Of a stretch of DNA of 14,395 nucleotides, positions 1 to 7,274 are shown piece after piece. The position numbers and the translations under genes were made by a program. Under the pieces are notes generated by a model. The model was not told the DNA's origin, ran no database searches, and was given only the letters and a program-made list of their open reading frames with translations. How positions within the stretch are numbered: position 1 is the stretch's first letter; the number at the start of each line of letters is the position of its first letter. Source of the stretch: Lachnoclostridium sp. UBA739 (GTDB taxonomy: Bacteria > Bacillota_A > Clostridia > Lachnospirales > Lachnospiraceae); assembly GCA_002297865.1 (NCBI GenBank), contig DBKX01000092.1:1-14395 (forward strand). Reading direction: 5' to 3'.

Positions 1-1
1 G

Positions 2-577
2 ATTATTGAAGGCATGGGATATGACAATCTTGTCATTAGTATTAAGTCTTCTGATGTACGTATGTGTATTGAAGCACATGAACTGCTTGTAAAAGAGTCT
101 GATTATCCACTTCATGTTGGTATTACGGAATCAGGTACAGTTTATTCTGGGAATATCAAATCGGCTGTTGGACTAGGAGCAATTTTGTCACAAGGAATAG
201 GAAATACAATTCGAGTTTCTCTTACAGGAGACCCTGTAGAAGAAATAAAATCGGCAAAACTTATTTTGAAAACATTAGGTCTGAGACAAGGTGGGATTGA
301 GGTCGTATCTTGCCCAACTTGTGGAAGAACAAGAATTGATTTAATTCAGCTTGCCAATCAGGTTGAATCCATGGTAACAAATTATGATTTAGATATTAAA
401 GTTGCAGTTATGGGGTGTGCTGTAAATGGGCCAGGTGAAGCAAGAGAAGCAGACATTGGTATTGCTGGTGGCGTCAAGGAAGGCCTTTTAATAAAAAAAG
501 GTGAAATTGTGAAAAAGGTGCCTGAAGCAGAACTTTTAGATACACTGAAGTATGAATTAGATCATTGGAATAAATAG
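2..577 (+). CDS. ispG: 4-hydroxy-3-methylbut-2-en-1-yl diphosphate synthase, C-terminal part
   Basis: IspG (GcpE) is a [4Fe-4S] enzyme of the MEP isoprenoid pathway. It converts methylerythritol cyclodiphosphate to HMBPP in the cytosol. The 5' end lies outside the window; the frame is open from base 2. About 191 residues are visible, covering the end of the TIM barrel and the C-terminal iron-sulphur domain. Family motifs are clear: HVGITE and SGNIKSAVGLG, then DPVEEIKSA, then the cluster ligands in SCPTCGR (two Cys) and GCAVNGPGEA (third Cys, plus the Glu that acts as the fourth ligand). No key residue is missing. The gene ends 14 bp before polC, so the two are probably cotranscribed; an ispG-polC order is common in Clostridia. 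Confidence 0.96.
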   Translation: MIEGMGYDNLVISIKSSDVRMCIEAHELLVKESDYPLHVGITESGTVYSGNIKSAVGLGAILSQGIGNTIRVSLTGDPVEEIKSAKLILKTLGLRQGGIEVVSCPTCGRTRIDLIQLANQVESMVTNYDLDIKVAVMGCAVNGPGEAREADIGIAGGVKEGLLIKKGEIVKKVPEAELLDTLKYELDHWNK

Positions 578-591
578 AAAGGTTGGATGCT

Positions 592-3500
592 ATGCTTTTT
601 TTTGAAGCTTTTGACCAGTTAGATGTTAAGAATGATATTCGAGAAGTATTAGAGACTGTCGAAGTCAAGAGAATCTTAATGAGCAAATCCACATGTTCTG
701 TTAGGATATTCGTCGAAAGCGACCATATCCTAACGTATCAAGTTAGAAGAAAAGCAGAGTATGAGTTGAGAAAACAGATATTAGGAGAAGCAATTCGTTG
801 TGTACGGATTGTAGAACGGTATCAGCTTTCCAAACAGTATACCCCGGAAAAGATAATGCCAATGTATTTTGACAGTATGTTAGCGGAACTAAGAGAAGAA
901 AGCATTCTGGATTATAATATTGTAAAGGAAGCAGAGATTTCTTTTACAATAGAGAATGTGAAGCTGACAGTGGATGATACATTTATGGTAAAAAAGCGTG
1001 TTGCATATATAAAAGAAAAGCTGGATGAAATTTATCATGAACGCTTTTCTTTTTCTGTTGGCGTAACTTTTGAATATGTGGAACCGAAGAAGAAAGAAGT
1101 AGAGGAAGAAGAGTACGTAATGGCAAGGCCTGTGTCTATGAAAAAAGAGCAGGAGCCAGTTAAGAAAGAAAAGGAAGCAAAGAAAAAGGAAGAGCCAAAG
1201 AAACAAGAATACAATTATCGTGCGAAACATCCAAAACTGCCAGAAGATCCATCTGTTATCTATGGAAGAAATTTTGATGGAGATGTGATGGAGATTAGCG
1301 ATATTCAGGATGAAATTGGAGAAGTTGTGGTAAGAGGCAAGGTTATCACAGTGGAGGCAAGAGAACTTCGTAATGAAAAGACCTTGCTTATCTTCGGGTT
1401 AACAGACTTTACGGATACGATTACTTGTAAAATCTTTTTGAAAAATGAGCAAGTACCAGATGTAACTAGTAAGATTAAAAAGGGCAGCTTTTTAAAGCTA
1501 AGAGGTATGGCACTTCTTGATCGATATGATAAAGAGATTTCCATTAGTTCTATTGTGGGTATCAAAACCATTGATGACTTTACGGTTACTAGAAAAGATG
1601 AAAGTCCTAGAAAACGTGTGGAATTGCATGCCCATACGCTGATGAGCGATATGGATGCAGTAGTAGATGTGAAAGACTTAGTAAAACGTGCTATGGGCTG
1701 GGGACATCCTGCCATCGCCATTACCGATCATGGTGTGGTACAGTCCTTCCCAGAGGCAAATCACTGTCTTCATGGTGGAGAAGATTTTAAAATCATCTAT
1801 GGAATGGAAGCGTACCTAGTAGATGATTTAAAGGAAATCTGTGAAAACATGAAGGGACAATCCATTCACGATACCTGTGTTGTATTCGATATCGAGACAA
1901 CAGGGTTTGGACCAGTGAACGACCAGATTATCGAAATTGGTGCAGTAAAGGTGGTAAATGGTCAGATTGTAGACAAGTATAGTACATTTGTCAACCCAGA
2001 TATACCGATTCCATATCATATTACGCAGCTTACAAGCATTACAGATGAAATGGTAATGGATTCGCCTAAGATTGATGTGATTTTGCCAGAGTTCTTAGAG
2101 TTTTGTGGGGATGCAATACTAGTGGCGCACAATGCCTCCTTTGATGTTGGTTTTATTAATAAGAAAGCGGAATTTCTTGGCATTGAAACTGATTTTACTG
2201 TTGTGGACACAGTTGGAATTGCCAGATTATTGCTATCACATTTAAGCAGATTTAAATTGAACGTGGTTGCAAAAGAACTGGGGATTTCCTTGGAAAATCA
2301 TCATAGAGCTGTAGATGATGCAGGTGCAACAGCAGAAATATTTGTGAAATTTATTGAGATGCTTGAAGAAAAAGGAGTTACAACCTTAGAAGAACTAGAA
2401 GCTATGAATGTCATGACACCTGAAATGATTAAAAAACTCCCAACCTATCATGCAATTCTGTTAGCAAAGAATGACACAGGGCGTATTAATTTATATAAAA
2501 TGGTTTCTATGTCTCATATTGACTATTATCAAAGAAGACCACGTATTCCGAAAAGTCTTTTACAGAAGAATCGAGAAGGATTAATTCTGGGAAGTGCCTG
2601 TGAAGCGGGAGAGTTGTATCAAGCTATTTTACGTGAAAAACCAAGAGAAGAAATTGACCGTCTGGCTAAGTTTTATGATTACTTTGAGATTCAGCCTCTT
2701 GGCAATAACCAGTTCATGATTGAGGATGATAAGTTTGATATTAAGTCAAACGATGATTTAATCGAACTGAACAAGAAAATTATTGCTTTAGGGGAGGAAT
2801 ACAATAAGCTTGTTGTTGGTACGTGTGATGTGCATTTCTTAGATCCAGAAGACGAAGTATTCCGTCGCATTATCATGGCAGGAAAAGGTTTTAAAGATGC
2901 GGATAATCAGCCGCCACTTTACCTTCGTACTACCGAAGAAATGGTGGAAGAATTTATGTATCTAGGACGTGAGAAAGCAGAAGAGATCGTAATTGACAAT
3001 ACCAATAAGATTGCAGATATGATTGAGAAAATTTCACCTGTTCGTCCAGATAAATGTCCTCCTGTTATCGAAAATTCAGACCAGCAGCTTCGTGATATCT
3101 GCTATAATAAGGCAACATCTATGTATGGACCAAATCTTCCAGTTCAAGTATCAGAGCGATTGGAGAAAGAGCTAACCTCCATTATTGGAAATGGATTCGC
3201 CGTTATGTATATCATTGCGCAGAAACTGGTTTGGAAGTCTAATGAAGACGGATATCTGGTAGGTTCCCGTGGTTCCGTAGGTTCATCCTTCGTGGCAACT
3301 ATGTCAGGTATTACAGAGGTTAATCCCTTACCTGCCCATTATTATTGTACAAATTGTTTTTATTCTGACTTTGATTCACCAGAAGTAAAAGCATTTGCAG
3401 GTAAATCTGGATGTGATATGCCAGATAAAAACTGTCCGGTCTGTGGAAAACCATTAAGTAAGGATGGTCATGAAATTCCATTCGAAACATTCCTTGGTTT

Positions 3501-4956
3501 TTATGGAGATAAAGAGCCTGATATCGACCTTAACTTTTCAGGAGAATATCAGGCAAAAGCCCATGATTATACGGAAGTTATTTTCGGTAAAGGACAAACA
3601 TTCCGAGCTGGAACAATTGGTACACTAGCAGAAAAAACTGCCTACGGATTTGTTTTAAAATATAATGAAGAACATGAGGTTGTGAAACGACGTTCTGAGG
3701 TGGAGCGTATCGCCCAAGGCTGTGTAGGAGTTCGCCGAACCACAGGACAGCATCCTGGTGGTATCGTAGTACTTCCAATTGGGGAAGAGATTTACTCCTT
3801 TACGCCAGTACAGAGACCGGCAAACGATATGACAACGAAGACAATAACCACTCACTTTGATTATCACTCTATCGACCACAACTTGTTAAAACTTGATATT
3901 CTAGGCCACGATGATCCGACGATGATACGTCTTTTGGAAGATTTAACACATGTAGATGCTCAGAAGATTCGTCTTGATGACGAAAAAGTATTGTCGTTAT
4001 TTGAAAACTTGAGTGCTCTTAATATTACGAAGGAAGATCTTGGAGGATGTGATCTTGGCTCACTTGGAATTCCTGAGTTTGGAACAGATTTCGTTATGCA
4101 GATGTTACGTGATACAAAGCCAAAGACATTTTCAGATTTGGTACGTATCTCAGGACTTTCCCATGGTACGGACGTTTGGCTTAATAATGCCCAGTACTAC
4201 ATTGCAAAAGGTGACTGTACTCTGTCTACCGCTATCTGTACTCGTGATGATATTATGACCTATCTGATTCACACAGGTGTAGAAAATGGACTTGCTTTCA
4301 AAATCATGGAAAGTGTTCGTAAAGGAAAAGGTCTGACTCCTGATATGGAAAAGGCAATGACAGATGCTGGTGTACCTGAATGGTATATTGAGTCTTGTAA
4401 GAAGATTAAATACATGTTCCCGAAAGCCCATGCGGCAGCCTATGTCATGATGGCGTTCCGTATTGCTTACTTTAAGGTATATTATCCATTAGCTTACTAT
4501 TGTGCTTACTTTAGTATCCGTGCATCGGCATTCAACTATGAGCTTATGTGTATGGGACGTGAACGTCTGGAATTCTATATTTCAGATTATAAAAAACGTT
4601 CCAATGAGTTAAGCAAGAAGGAACAGGATACGTTGAAAGACATGCGTATTGTTCAGGAAATGTATGCAAGAGGATTTGAATTTATGCCGATTAACCTGTA
4701 TACAGCAAAAGCCCATTTATTCCAGATAATTGATGGAAAGTTAATGCCATCCTTCAGTACCATTGATGGTCTTGGGGATAAGGCGGCGGAAGCAATTGTA
4801 GAAGGGGTAAAACAGGGAAAATTTTTGTCTAGAGATGATTTTAAACAGCGTTGTAAAGTCAGTGGAACGGTTGTGGATGTTATGGCAGATTTGGGAATAC
4901 TAGAGGATATGCCGATATCGAACCAGATGTCTATTCTGGATTTTATGAATGCATAA
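592..4956 (+). CDS. polC: DNA polymerase III PolC-type alpha subunit with 3'-5' exonuclease
   Basis: Main replicative DNA polymerase of low-GC Gram-positives, 1454 residues (the B. subtilis enzyme has 1437). In order: N-terminal domain to about 165; a Lys/Glu-rich linker about 165-208; OB fold about 235-335; PHP domain starting at H346-A-H348 and split by the DEDDh exonuclease (D433, E435, H571, D575); then the polymerase core. A zinc-binding module has C919/C922 and C948/C951. The catalytic aspartates are D977 and D979 (PDIDLNF) and D1102 (KLDILGHDD). A helix-hairpin-helix-like stretch (DGLGDKAAEAIVEG) is near the C terminus. A TTG at 583 is in frame but touches the AGAAAGG ribosome binding site (576-582), whereas ATG 592 sits 9 nt from it, so I chose ATG. 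The gene is intact and ends at a strong terminator. Confidence 0.98.
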   Translation: MLFFEAFDQLDVKNDIREVLETVEVKRILMSKSTCSVRIFVESDHILTYQVRRKAEYELRKQILGEAIRCVRIVERYQLSKQYTPEKIMPMYFDSMLAELREESILDYNIVKEAEISFTIENVKLTVDDTFMVKKRVAYIKEKLDEIYHERFSFSVGVTFEYVEPKKKEVEEEEYVMARPVSMKKEQEPVKKEKEAKKKEEPKKQEYNYRAKHPKLPEDPSVIYGRNFDGDVMEISDIQDEIGEVVVRGKVITVEARELRNEKTLLIFGLTDFTDTITCKIFLKNEQVPDVTSKIKKGSFLKLRGMALLDRYDKEISISSIVGIKTIDDFTVTRKDESPRKRVELHAHTLMSDMDAVVDVKDLVKRAMGWGHPAIAITDHGVVQSFPEANHCLHGGEDFKIIYGMEAYLVDDLKEICENMKGQSIHDTCVVFDIETTGFGPVNDQIIEIGAVKVVNGQIVDKYSTFVNPDIPIPYHITQLTSITDEMVMDSPKIDVILPEFLEFCGDAILVAHNASFDVGFINKKAEFLGIETDFTVVDTVGIARLLLSHLSRFKLNVVAKELGISLENHHRAVDDAGATAEIFVKFIEMLEEKGVTTLEELEAMNVMTPEMIKKLPTYHAILLAKNDTGRINLYKMVSMSHIDYYQRRPRIPKSLLQKNREGLILGSACEAGELYQAILREKPREEIDRLAKFYDYFEIQPLGNNQFMIEDDKFDIKSNDDLIELNKKIIALGEEYNKLVVGTCDVHFLDPEDEVFRRIIMAGKGFKDADNQPPLYLRTTEEMVEEFMYLGREKAEEIVIDNTNKIADMIEKISPVRPDKCPPVIENSDQQLRDICYNKATSMYGPNLPVQVSERLEKELTSIIGNGFAVMYIIAQKLVWKSNEDGYLVGSRGSVGSSFVATMSGITEVNPLPAHYYCTNCFYSDFDSPEVKAFAGKSGCDMPDKNCPVCGKPLSKDGHEIPFETFLGFYGDKEPDIDLNFSGEYQAKAHDYTEVIFGKGQTFRAGTIGTLAEKTAYGFVLKYNEEHEVVKRRSEVERIAQGCVGVRRTTGQHPGGIVVLPIGEEIYSFTPVQRPANDMTTKTITTHFDYHSIDHNLLKLDILGHDDPTMIRLLEDLTHVDAQKIRLDDEKVLSLFENLSALNITKEDLGGCDLGSLGIPEFGTDFVMQMLRDTKPKTFSDLVRISGLSHGTDVWLNNAQYYIAKGDCTLSTAICTRDDIMTYLIHTGVENGLAFKIMESVRKGKGLTPDMEKAMTDAGVPEWYIESCKKIKYMFPKAHAAAYVMMAFRIAYFKVYYPLAYYCAYFSIRASAFNYELMCMGRERLEFYISDYKKRSNELSKKEQDTLKDMRIVQEMYARGFEFMPINLYTAKAHLFQIIDGKLMPSFSTIDGLGDKAAEAIVEGVKQGKFLSRDDFKQRCKVSGTVVDVMADLGILEDMPISNQMSILDFMNA

Positions 4957-4977
4957 TTTGTGCAATAATAATGTAAA

Positions 4978-5018
4978 TAGGAGCAGAACGTTAGGAAATG
5001 TTCGTGCTCCTATTTTTT
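4978..5018 (+). terminator. Intrinsic terminator after polC
   Basis: The arms TAGGAGCA (4978-4985) and TGCTCCTA (5005-5012) pair perfectly. An inner GAAC/GTTC pairing (4986-4989 with 5000-5003) extends the stem past a single bulged G, and six T follow (5013-5018). It lies 22 nt after the polC stop. Read on the other strand the same hairpin is followed by a T-rich stretch, so it may also stop the leftward genes that converge on polC. Confidence 0.9.
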
Positions 5019-5078
5019 AATGTAATAACTTATGCATAACGATGATGATTGTCGGTATTGTTTTAACATTAAATTCTA

Positions 5079-5276
5079 TTACTTGTTCTTTTTTCGCTTC
5101 AATAGAATAGTAAGATATGCTACTAAGAATATAATAGCTATAATAAAAGTCAAAATAATCGTAAATACCACACGAATCAAATTAAATTTGAGAATACCAG
5201 CGAGACCCAATAGAATAAAAGCTAAATCTAATATTAATGCAATTGTAGCAAATACAAATATTCTTTTCAAATTCAA
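5079..5276 (-). CDS. Small two-helix membrane protein (candidate immunity protein)
   Basis: A 65-residue protein that I do not recognise by family. It has two long hydrophobic segments (about residues 5-28 and 34-59) and a strongly basic tail (KRKKNK), which predicts a small hairpin membrane protein with the tail inside. There is no ATG. The frame opens with TTG at 5276, and a second TTG lies at 5270. An AGGAAGG ribosome binding site (5280-5286) overlaps the stop codon of the upstream broken gene and lies 3 nt from the first TTG and 9 nt from the second, so either could be used. The 8-nt gap to the upstream gene indicates cotranscription and probably translational coupling. Immunity function is inferred only from size, topology and position next to a bacteriocin-like gene. 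Confidence 0.6.
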   Translation of the reverse strand: MNLKRIFVFATIALILDLAFILLGLAGILKFNLIRVVFTIILTFIIAIIFLVAYLTILLKRKKNK

Positions 5277-5284
5277 AATCCTTC

Positions 5285-5885
5285 CTATAATTTAGTTCCA
5301 TATAGTTTTATTGTTTCGTACATATCGGATGCTTTATTTAATTTTCCTGATGCAGATATAAGTTTTGTTACTGCAGTTGTTGCTCCAGCTAATGTGCCAG
5401 TAAATCCTGCAGCTAAAACAGCAACAATTAATGCTTCTGGAGCAAGTGCAGCTAATAATACAGCACCACCACCAGCCATTATAATTGTAGAGACTGCTTC
5501 GGCACCGACGGCAGCTACAGCATCCTTATAATCGTCGTTACAGTCATCAATATATCCAATATATTTATTAACATTGTTTTTTCTTGTGGAGTTTAACTTG
5601 GTTAAATTTATTCTACAATTGATGCATTAGAATCACTATCATTGTCATTAGCACTAAGCATTCTTTCTACATTAAATTAATATTTAAAATTTCGTCTGGA
5701 TTGTCACATGATGTTACAGTTAAATATATCTCACCATCAACTATGTATTTGTTGGTGTCATATCCCTTGCCGTTTACTTCGTAATGTTCCTGGATACTAT
5801 CTTGAGCTTCAACATTTAAGTAGTTTAAATTATTAAAGCTAAAAAAAATAGTCAAAACTAAAATAAATGATAATATTTTCTTCAT
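5285..5885 (-). pseudogene. Frameshifted secreted Gly/Ala-rich protein, bacteriocin-precursor-like
   Basis: Three adjoining open frames on the - strand read as one protein of about 200 residues broken twice. Frame 1 (5885 to 5667) begins at ATG behind AAGGAGG with 5-nt spacing. It has a signal peptide (basic start MKK, hydrophobic core, likely cut after NVEA near residue 27) and a mature region ending DEILNINLM at a TAG. Frame 2 (about 5676 to 5608) continues with VERMLSANDNDSDSNASIVE and a stop. Frame 3 (about 5626 to 5285) continues INLTKLNSTRKNN and ends in a Gly/Ala-rich hydrophobic domain (AGGGAVLLAALAPEALIVAV) and a polar tail. Each junction equals the loss of one base. Frame 3 has no start codon with a ribosome binding site, which argues against separate genes. 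The architecture recalls secreted bacteriocin precursors with a hydrophobic C-terminal domain (closticin 574 or geobacillin 26 type); homology is not shown. Confidence 0.62.
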
Positions 5886-5942
5886 AGTTACCTCCTTATT
5901 TTATACAGTTTATACAAACAACACCAATGTTTCAACTCGAAA

Positions 5943-5971
5943 ATATTATCATACATACATACAAATGTCAA
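5943..5971 (-). promoter_or_regulatory. Promoter of the bacteriocin-like gene
   Basis: On the - strand a consensus -35 TTGACA (5971-5966) is followed after 17 nt by TAATAT (5948-5943). A GATAAT (5950-5945) at 15 nt is an alternative -10. The leader to the ATG at 5885 is then about 50 nt and contains the strong AAGGAGG at 5897-5891. The spacer is largely a CATA tetranucleotide repeat. Confidence 0.7.
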
Positions 5972-6073
5972 ATAACCAAAAAAAATATATATTATGTAAA
6001 TGTTAAGAAAGAATTGAACCTCAATAAGCATAATTTCAGCATATCGAAGTTCAGTTCCAGGTGTCCATATTCG

Positions 6074-6475
6074 TTACGACATAAAAATCCCAAACCTCTT
6101 CTTAATCGGATACAAAAGTGCTACGCCCTCAGAAAACGGAGTCAGCATATCTAACAAAATATGACTGAGAATACCGCTAAATGCCCCCACTGCAATCGAA
6201 AGATTCCATTGCATGAGCAAGTAAAAAACCCCAAAGCAAAAAAGCAGACTATGAGTAAATGTTCTATGTCCGAAAGCTTTGTTAACCACCTTGGATGTGA
6301 ACCTGAATCTTCTGCCCAGATGGCTTTTAGGATGATCAATATCTGGAAGTGCTGCACCTAGAAAGGCGGGAACGGTAACTAAAACTGGAGAAAGATCATA
6401 GTGAAAACGACTCGCTGCAAAGGATATTCCAATTCCAGTGAAAGCACCAACTGTAACGTGTGCTGTGTAATTCAT
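6074..6475 (-). CDS. YdjM-like DUF457 membrane-bound putative metal-dependent hydrolase
   Basis: A 133-residue protein of the YdjM/DUF457 family of inner-membrane putative metal-dependent hydrolases, whose substrate is unknown. The family motifs are all present: H6 near the N terminus, LPDIDHP with D45, D47 and H48, GRR at 54-56, GHRTFTHS with H70 and H75, and SHILLDMLTPF with H105 and D109. Three or four hydrophobic segments separate them. The ATG at 6475 has AAGGAGG (6490-6484) at 8 nt. Known relatives are longer (E. coli YdjM has about 196 residues), and here the protein ends soon after LLYPIKKRFG, where relatives usually go on to a basic Gly-rich C terminus. The stop may therefore be recent (see findings). 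It diverges from ruvA and shares an SOS-like control region with it; YdjM of E. coli is itself LexA-regulated. Confidence 0.85.
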   Translation of the reverse strand: MNYTAHVTVGAFTGIGISFAASRFHYDLSPVLVTVPAFLGAALPDIDHPKSHLGRRFRFTSKVVNKAFGHRTFTHSLLFCFGVFYLLMQWNLSIAVGAFSGILSHILLDMLTPFSEGVALLYPIKKRFGIFMS

Positions 6476-6510
6476 ATTAGTTTCCTCCTTGGTATAAAAA
6501 TGGTAAAAAA

Positions 6511-6539
6511 AGCATAGCAGATTCTATAGAAAAAAGCAA
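6511..6539 (-). promoter_or_regulatory. Promoter of the YdjM-like gene
   Basis: On the - strand TTGCTT (6539-6534) and TATGCT (6516-6511) are separated by 17 nt. The -10 matches 4 of 6 consensus positions and the -35 3 of 6. Transcription would begin near 6504, about 29 nt before the start codon. The -35 overlaps the end of the LexA-like site at 6538-6551. Confidence 0.55.
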
Positions 6540-6551
6540 TACATATGTTCG
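6538..6551 (-). promoter_or_regulatory. LexA (SOS) box-like operator, left
   Basis: Read on the - strand the site is CGAACATATGTATT. Against the Gram-positive LexA/DinR consensus CGAACRNRYGTTYG it matches 12 of 14 positions: the first half site and the centre are perfect, with two mismatches in the second half. It abuts and overlaps the -35 element of the YdjM-like gene, which is where a repressor would block it. Confidence 0.55.
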
Positions 6552-6566
6552 ATTCTGGCAAAATAT

Positions 6567-6580
6567 CGAACTTGCGTTTG
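6567..6580 (+). promoter_or_regulatory. LexA (SOS) box operator of ruvAB
   Basis: CGAACTTGCGTTTG matches the Gram-positive LexA consensus CGAACRNRYGTTYG at 13 of 14 positions (T in place of the first R). It covers the -35 element of the ruvA promoter (6572-6577). ruvAB is an established SOS operon in Bacillus, so location and target agree with the motif. Confidence 0.75.
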
Positions 6581-6600
6581 CATCCTGTTTATGATACAAT
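6572..6600 (+). promoter_or_regulatory. ruvAB promoter
   Basis: TTGCGT (6572-6577), a 17-nt spacer and TACAAT (6595-6600), with a TG one base before the -10 (an extended -10). The -35 is weak (3 of 6), as is often seen where the TG extension compensates. It lies inside the LexA-like site. Transcription would start near 6607. Confidence 0.7.
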
Positions 6601-6635
6601 GAAAAACTAAGAATGAAGAATGTGAGGTAAAAGGT

Positions 6636-7259
6636 ATGATTGCATACATAAAGGGAGAGTTAGCAGATGTAAGCGACAGTGGAATTGTAGTGGAAAGTAA
6701 TATGACAGGTTACGCTATCAGCGTTCCATCTTCGGTTATTTCCCAGTTACCTCCAATTGGAGAACAGGTTAAGATTCATACGTATTTGCATGTAAGAGAA
6801 GATGCGATGCTTTTGTATGGGTTTTTAACAAAAGAAGATTTGGCAATATTTAAGTTACTCATTTCTGTAAATGGCATTGGTCCAAAAGCGGCATTCGGTG
6901 TATTATCCGCAATCAGTCCAGATGAATTGCGATTTGCCATTCTATCAGACGATGTGAAGACAATCTCAAAAGCTCCAGGAATCGGGGCTAAGACAGCAAA
7001 GAAGTTAATATTAGAATTAAAAGATAAGTTAAGAATAGAAGATGCATTTGAAATCAGGTTAAAACATGCAGAAGAAGCCATGCATGAAGGGGAAAAGGAA
7101 GCACAGGCATCTATACAGAACGATGCAGTTGCCGCGCTGGTTGCGTTAGGATACAGCAATACAGAAGCCCTAAAAGCGGTTCGACAGGTCGAGATTACGA
7201 AAGATACCGATGTAGAGGATGTGCTAAAAGCTGCCCTAAAACATATGAACTTGTTCTAA
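6636..7259 (+). CDS. ruvA: Holliday junction DNA helicase subunit RuvA
   Basis: RuvA binds four-way Holliday junctions as a tetramer and loads the RuvB motor for branch migration during recombinational repair. Its 207 residues fit the family (E. coli 203). Domain I is an OB fold (residues 1 to about 65, MIAYIKGEL... to HVREDAMLLYGF). Domain II carries two helix-hairpin-helix motifs, VNGIGPKAA near residue 80 and APGIGAKTAKKL near 115. A flexible acidic/Lys linker (about 140-155) joins domain III (about 156-203, AVAALVALGYSNTEA...VEDVLKAALKHM), which contacts RuvB. ATG 6636 has GAGG at 6624-6627, 8 nt upstream. It is the first gene of the ruvAB operon, with ruvB 15 nt downstream, and is likely repressed by LexA through the overlapping operator. 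Confidence 0.97.
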   Translation: MIAYIKGELADVSDSGIVVESNMTGYAISVPSSVISQLPPIGEQVKIHTYLHVREDAMLLYGFLTKEDLAIFKLLISVNGIGPKAAFGVLSAISPDELRFAILSDDVKTISKAPGIGAKTAKKLILELKDKLRIEDAFEIRLKHAEEAMHEGEKEAQASIQNDAVAALVALGYSNTEALKAVRQVEITKDTDVEDVLKAALKHMNLF

Positions 7260-7274
7260 TAGGAGTGCGAGAGT

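Noticed and set aside
583..591. TTG at 583 as the polC start.
   Set aside because: It directly touches the AGAAAGG ribosome binding site, leaving no spacing; ATG 592 is 9 nt away.
889..4431. Several open frames on the - strand inside polC, and one on the + strand at 4013-4258.
   Set aside because: All lie fully inside the clearly conserved polC frame; their compositions (Phe/Leu-rich opposite Lys/Glu codons) are those of shadow frames.
5032..5295. Forward open frame of 87 codons after polC.
   Set aside because: It mirrors the small membrane protein on the other strand, has no ribosome binding site and follows the polC terminator directly.
5285..5479. A separate 64-residue Gly/Ala-rich protein starting at the ATG at 5479.
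   Set aside because: No ribosome binding site precedes this ATG, and the frame stays open upstream with protein-like sequence to 5626, so it is better read as the end of the broken gene.
5608..5625. Programmed -1 frameshifting at AAATTTA in the broken gene.
   Set aside because: The heptamer is already in the downstream frame and follows the stop of the upstream frame, so it cannot mediate the shift.
6010..6060. Possible terminator hairpin after the YdjM-like gene (TGAACTT pairing with AGGTTCA on the - strand).
   Set aside because: The stem is short with a G-U pair, the loop is about 25 nt and there is no real T run.
5927..6361. Forward open frames at 5927-6154 and 6161-6361.
   Set aside because: They overlap the YdjM-like gene or its downstream spacer, lack ribosome binding sites and show no recognisable protein features.
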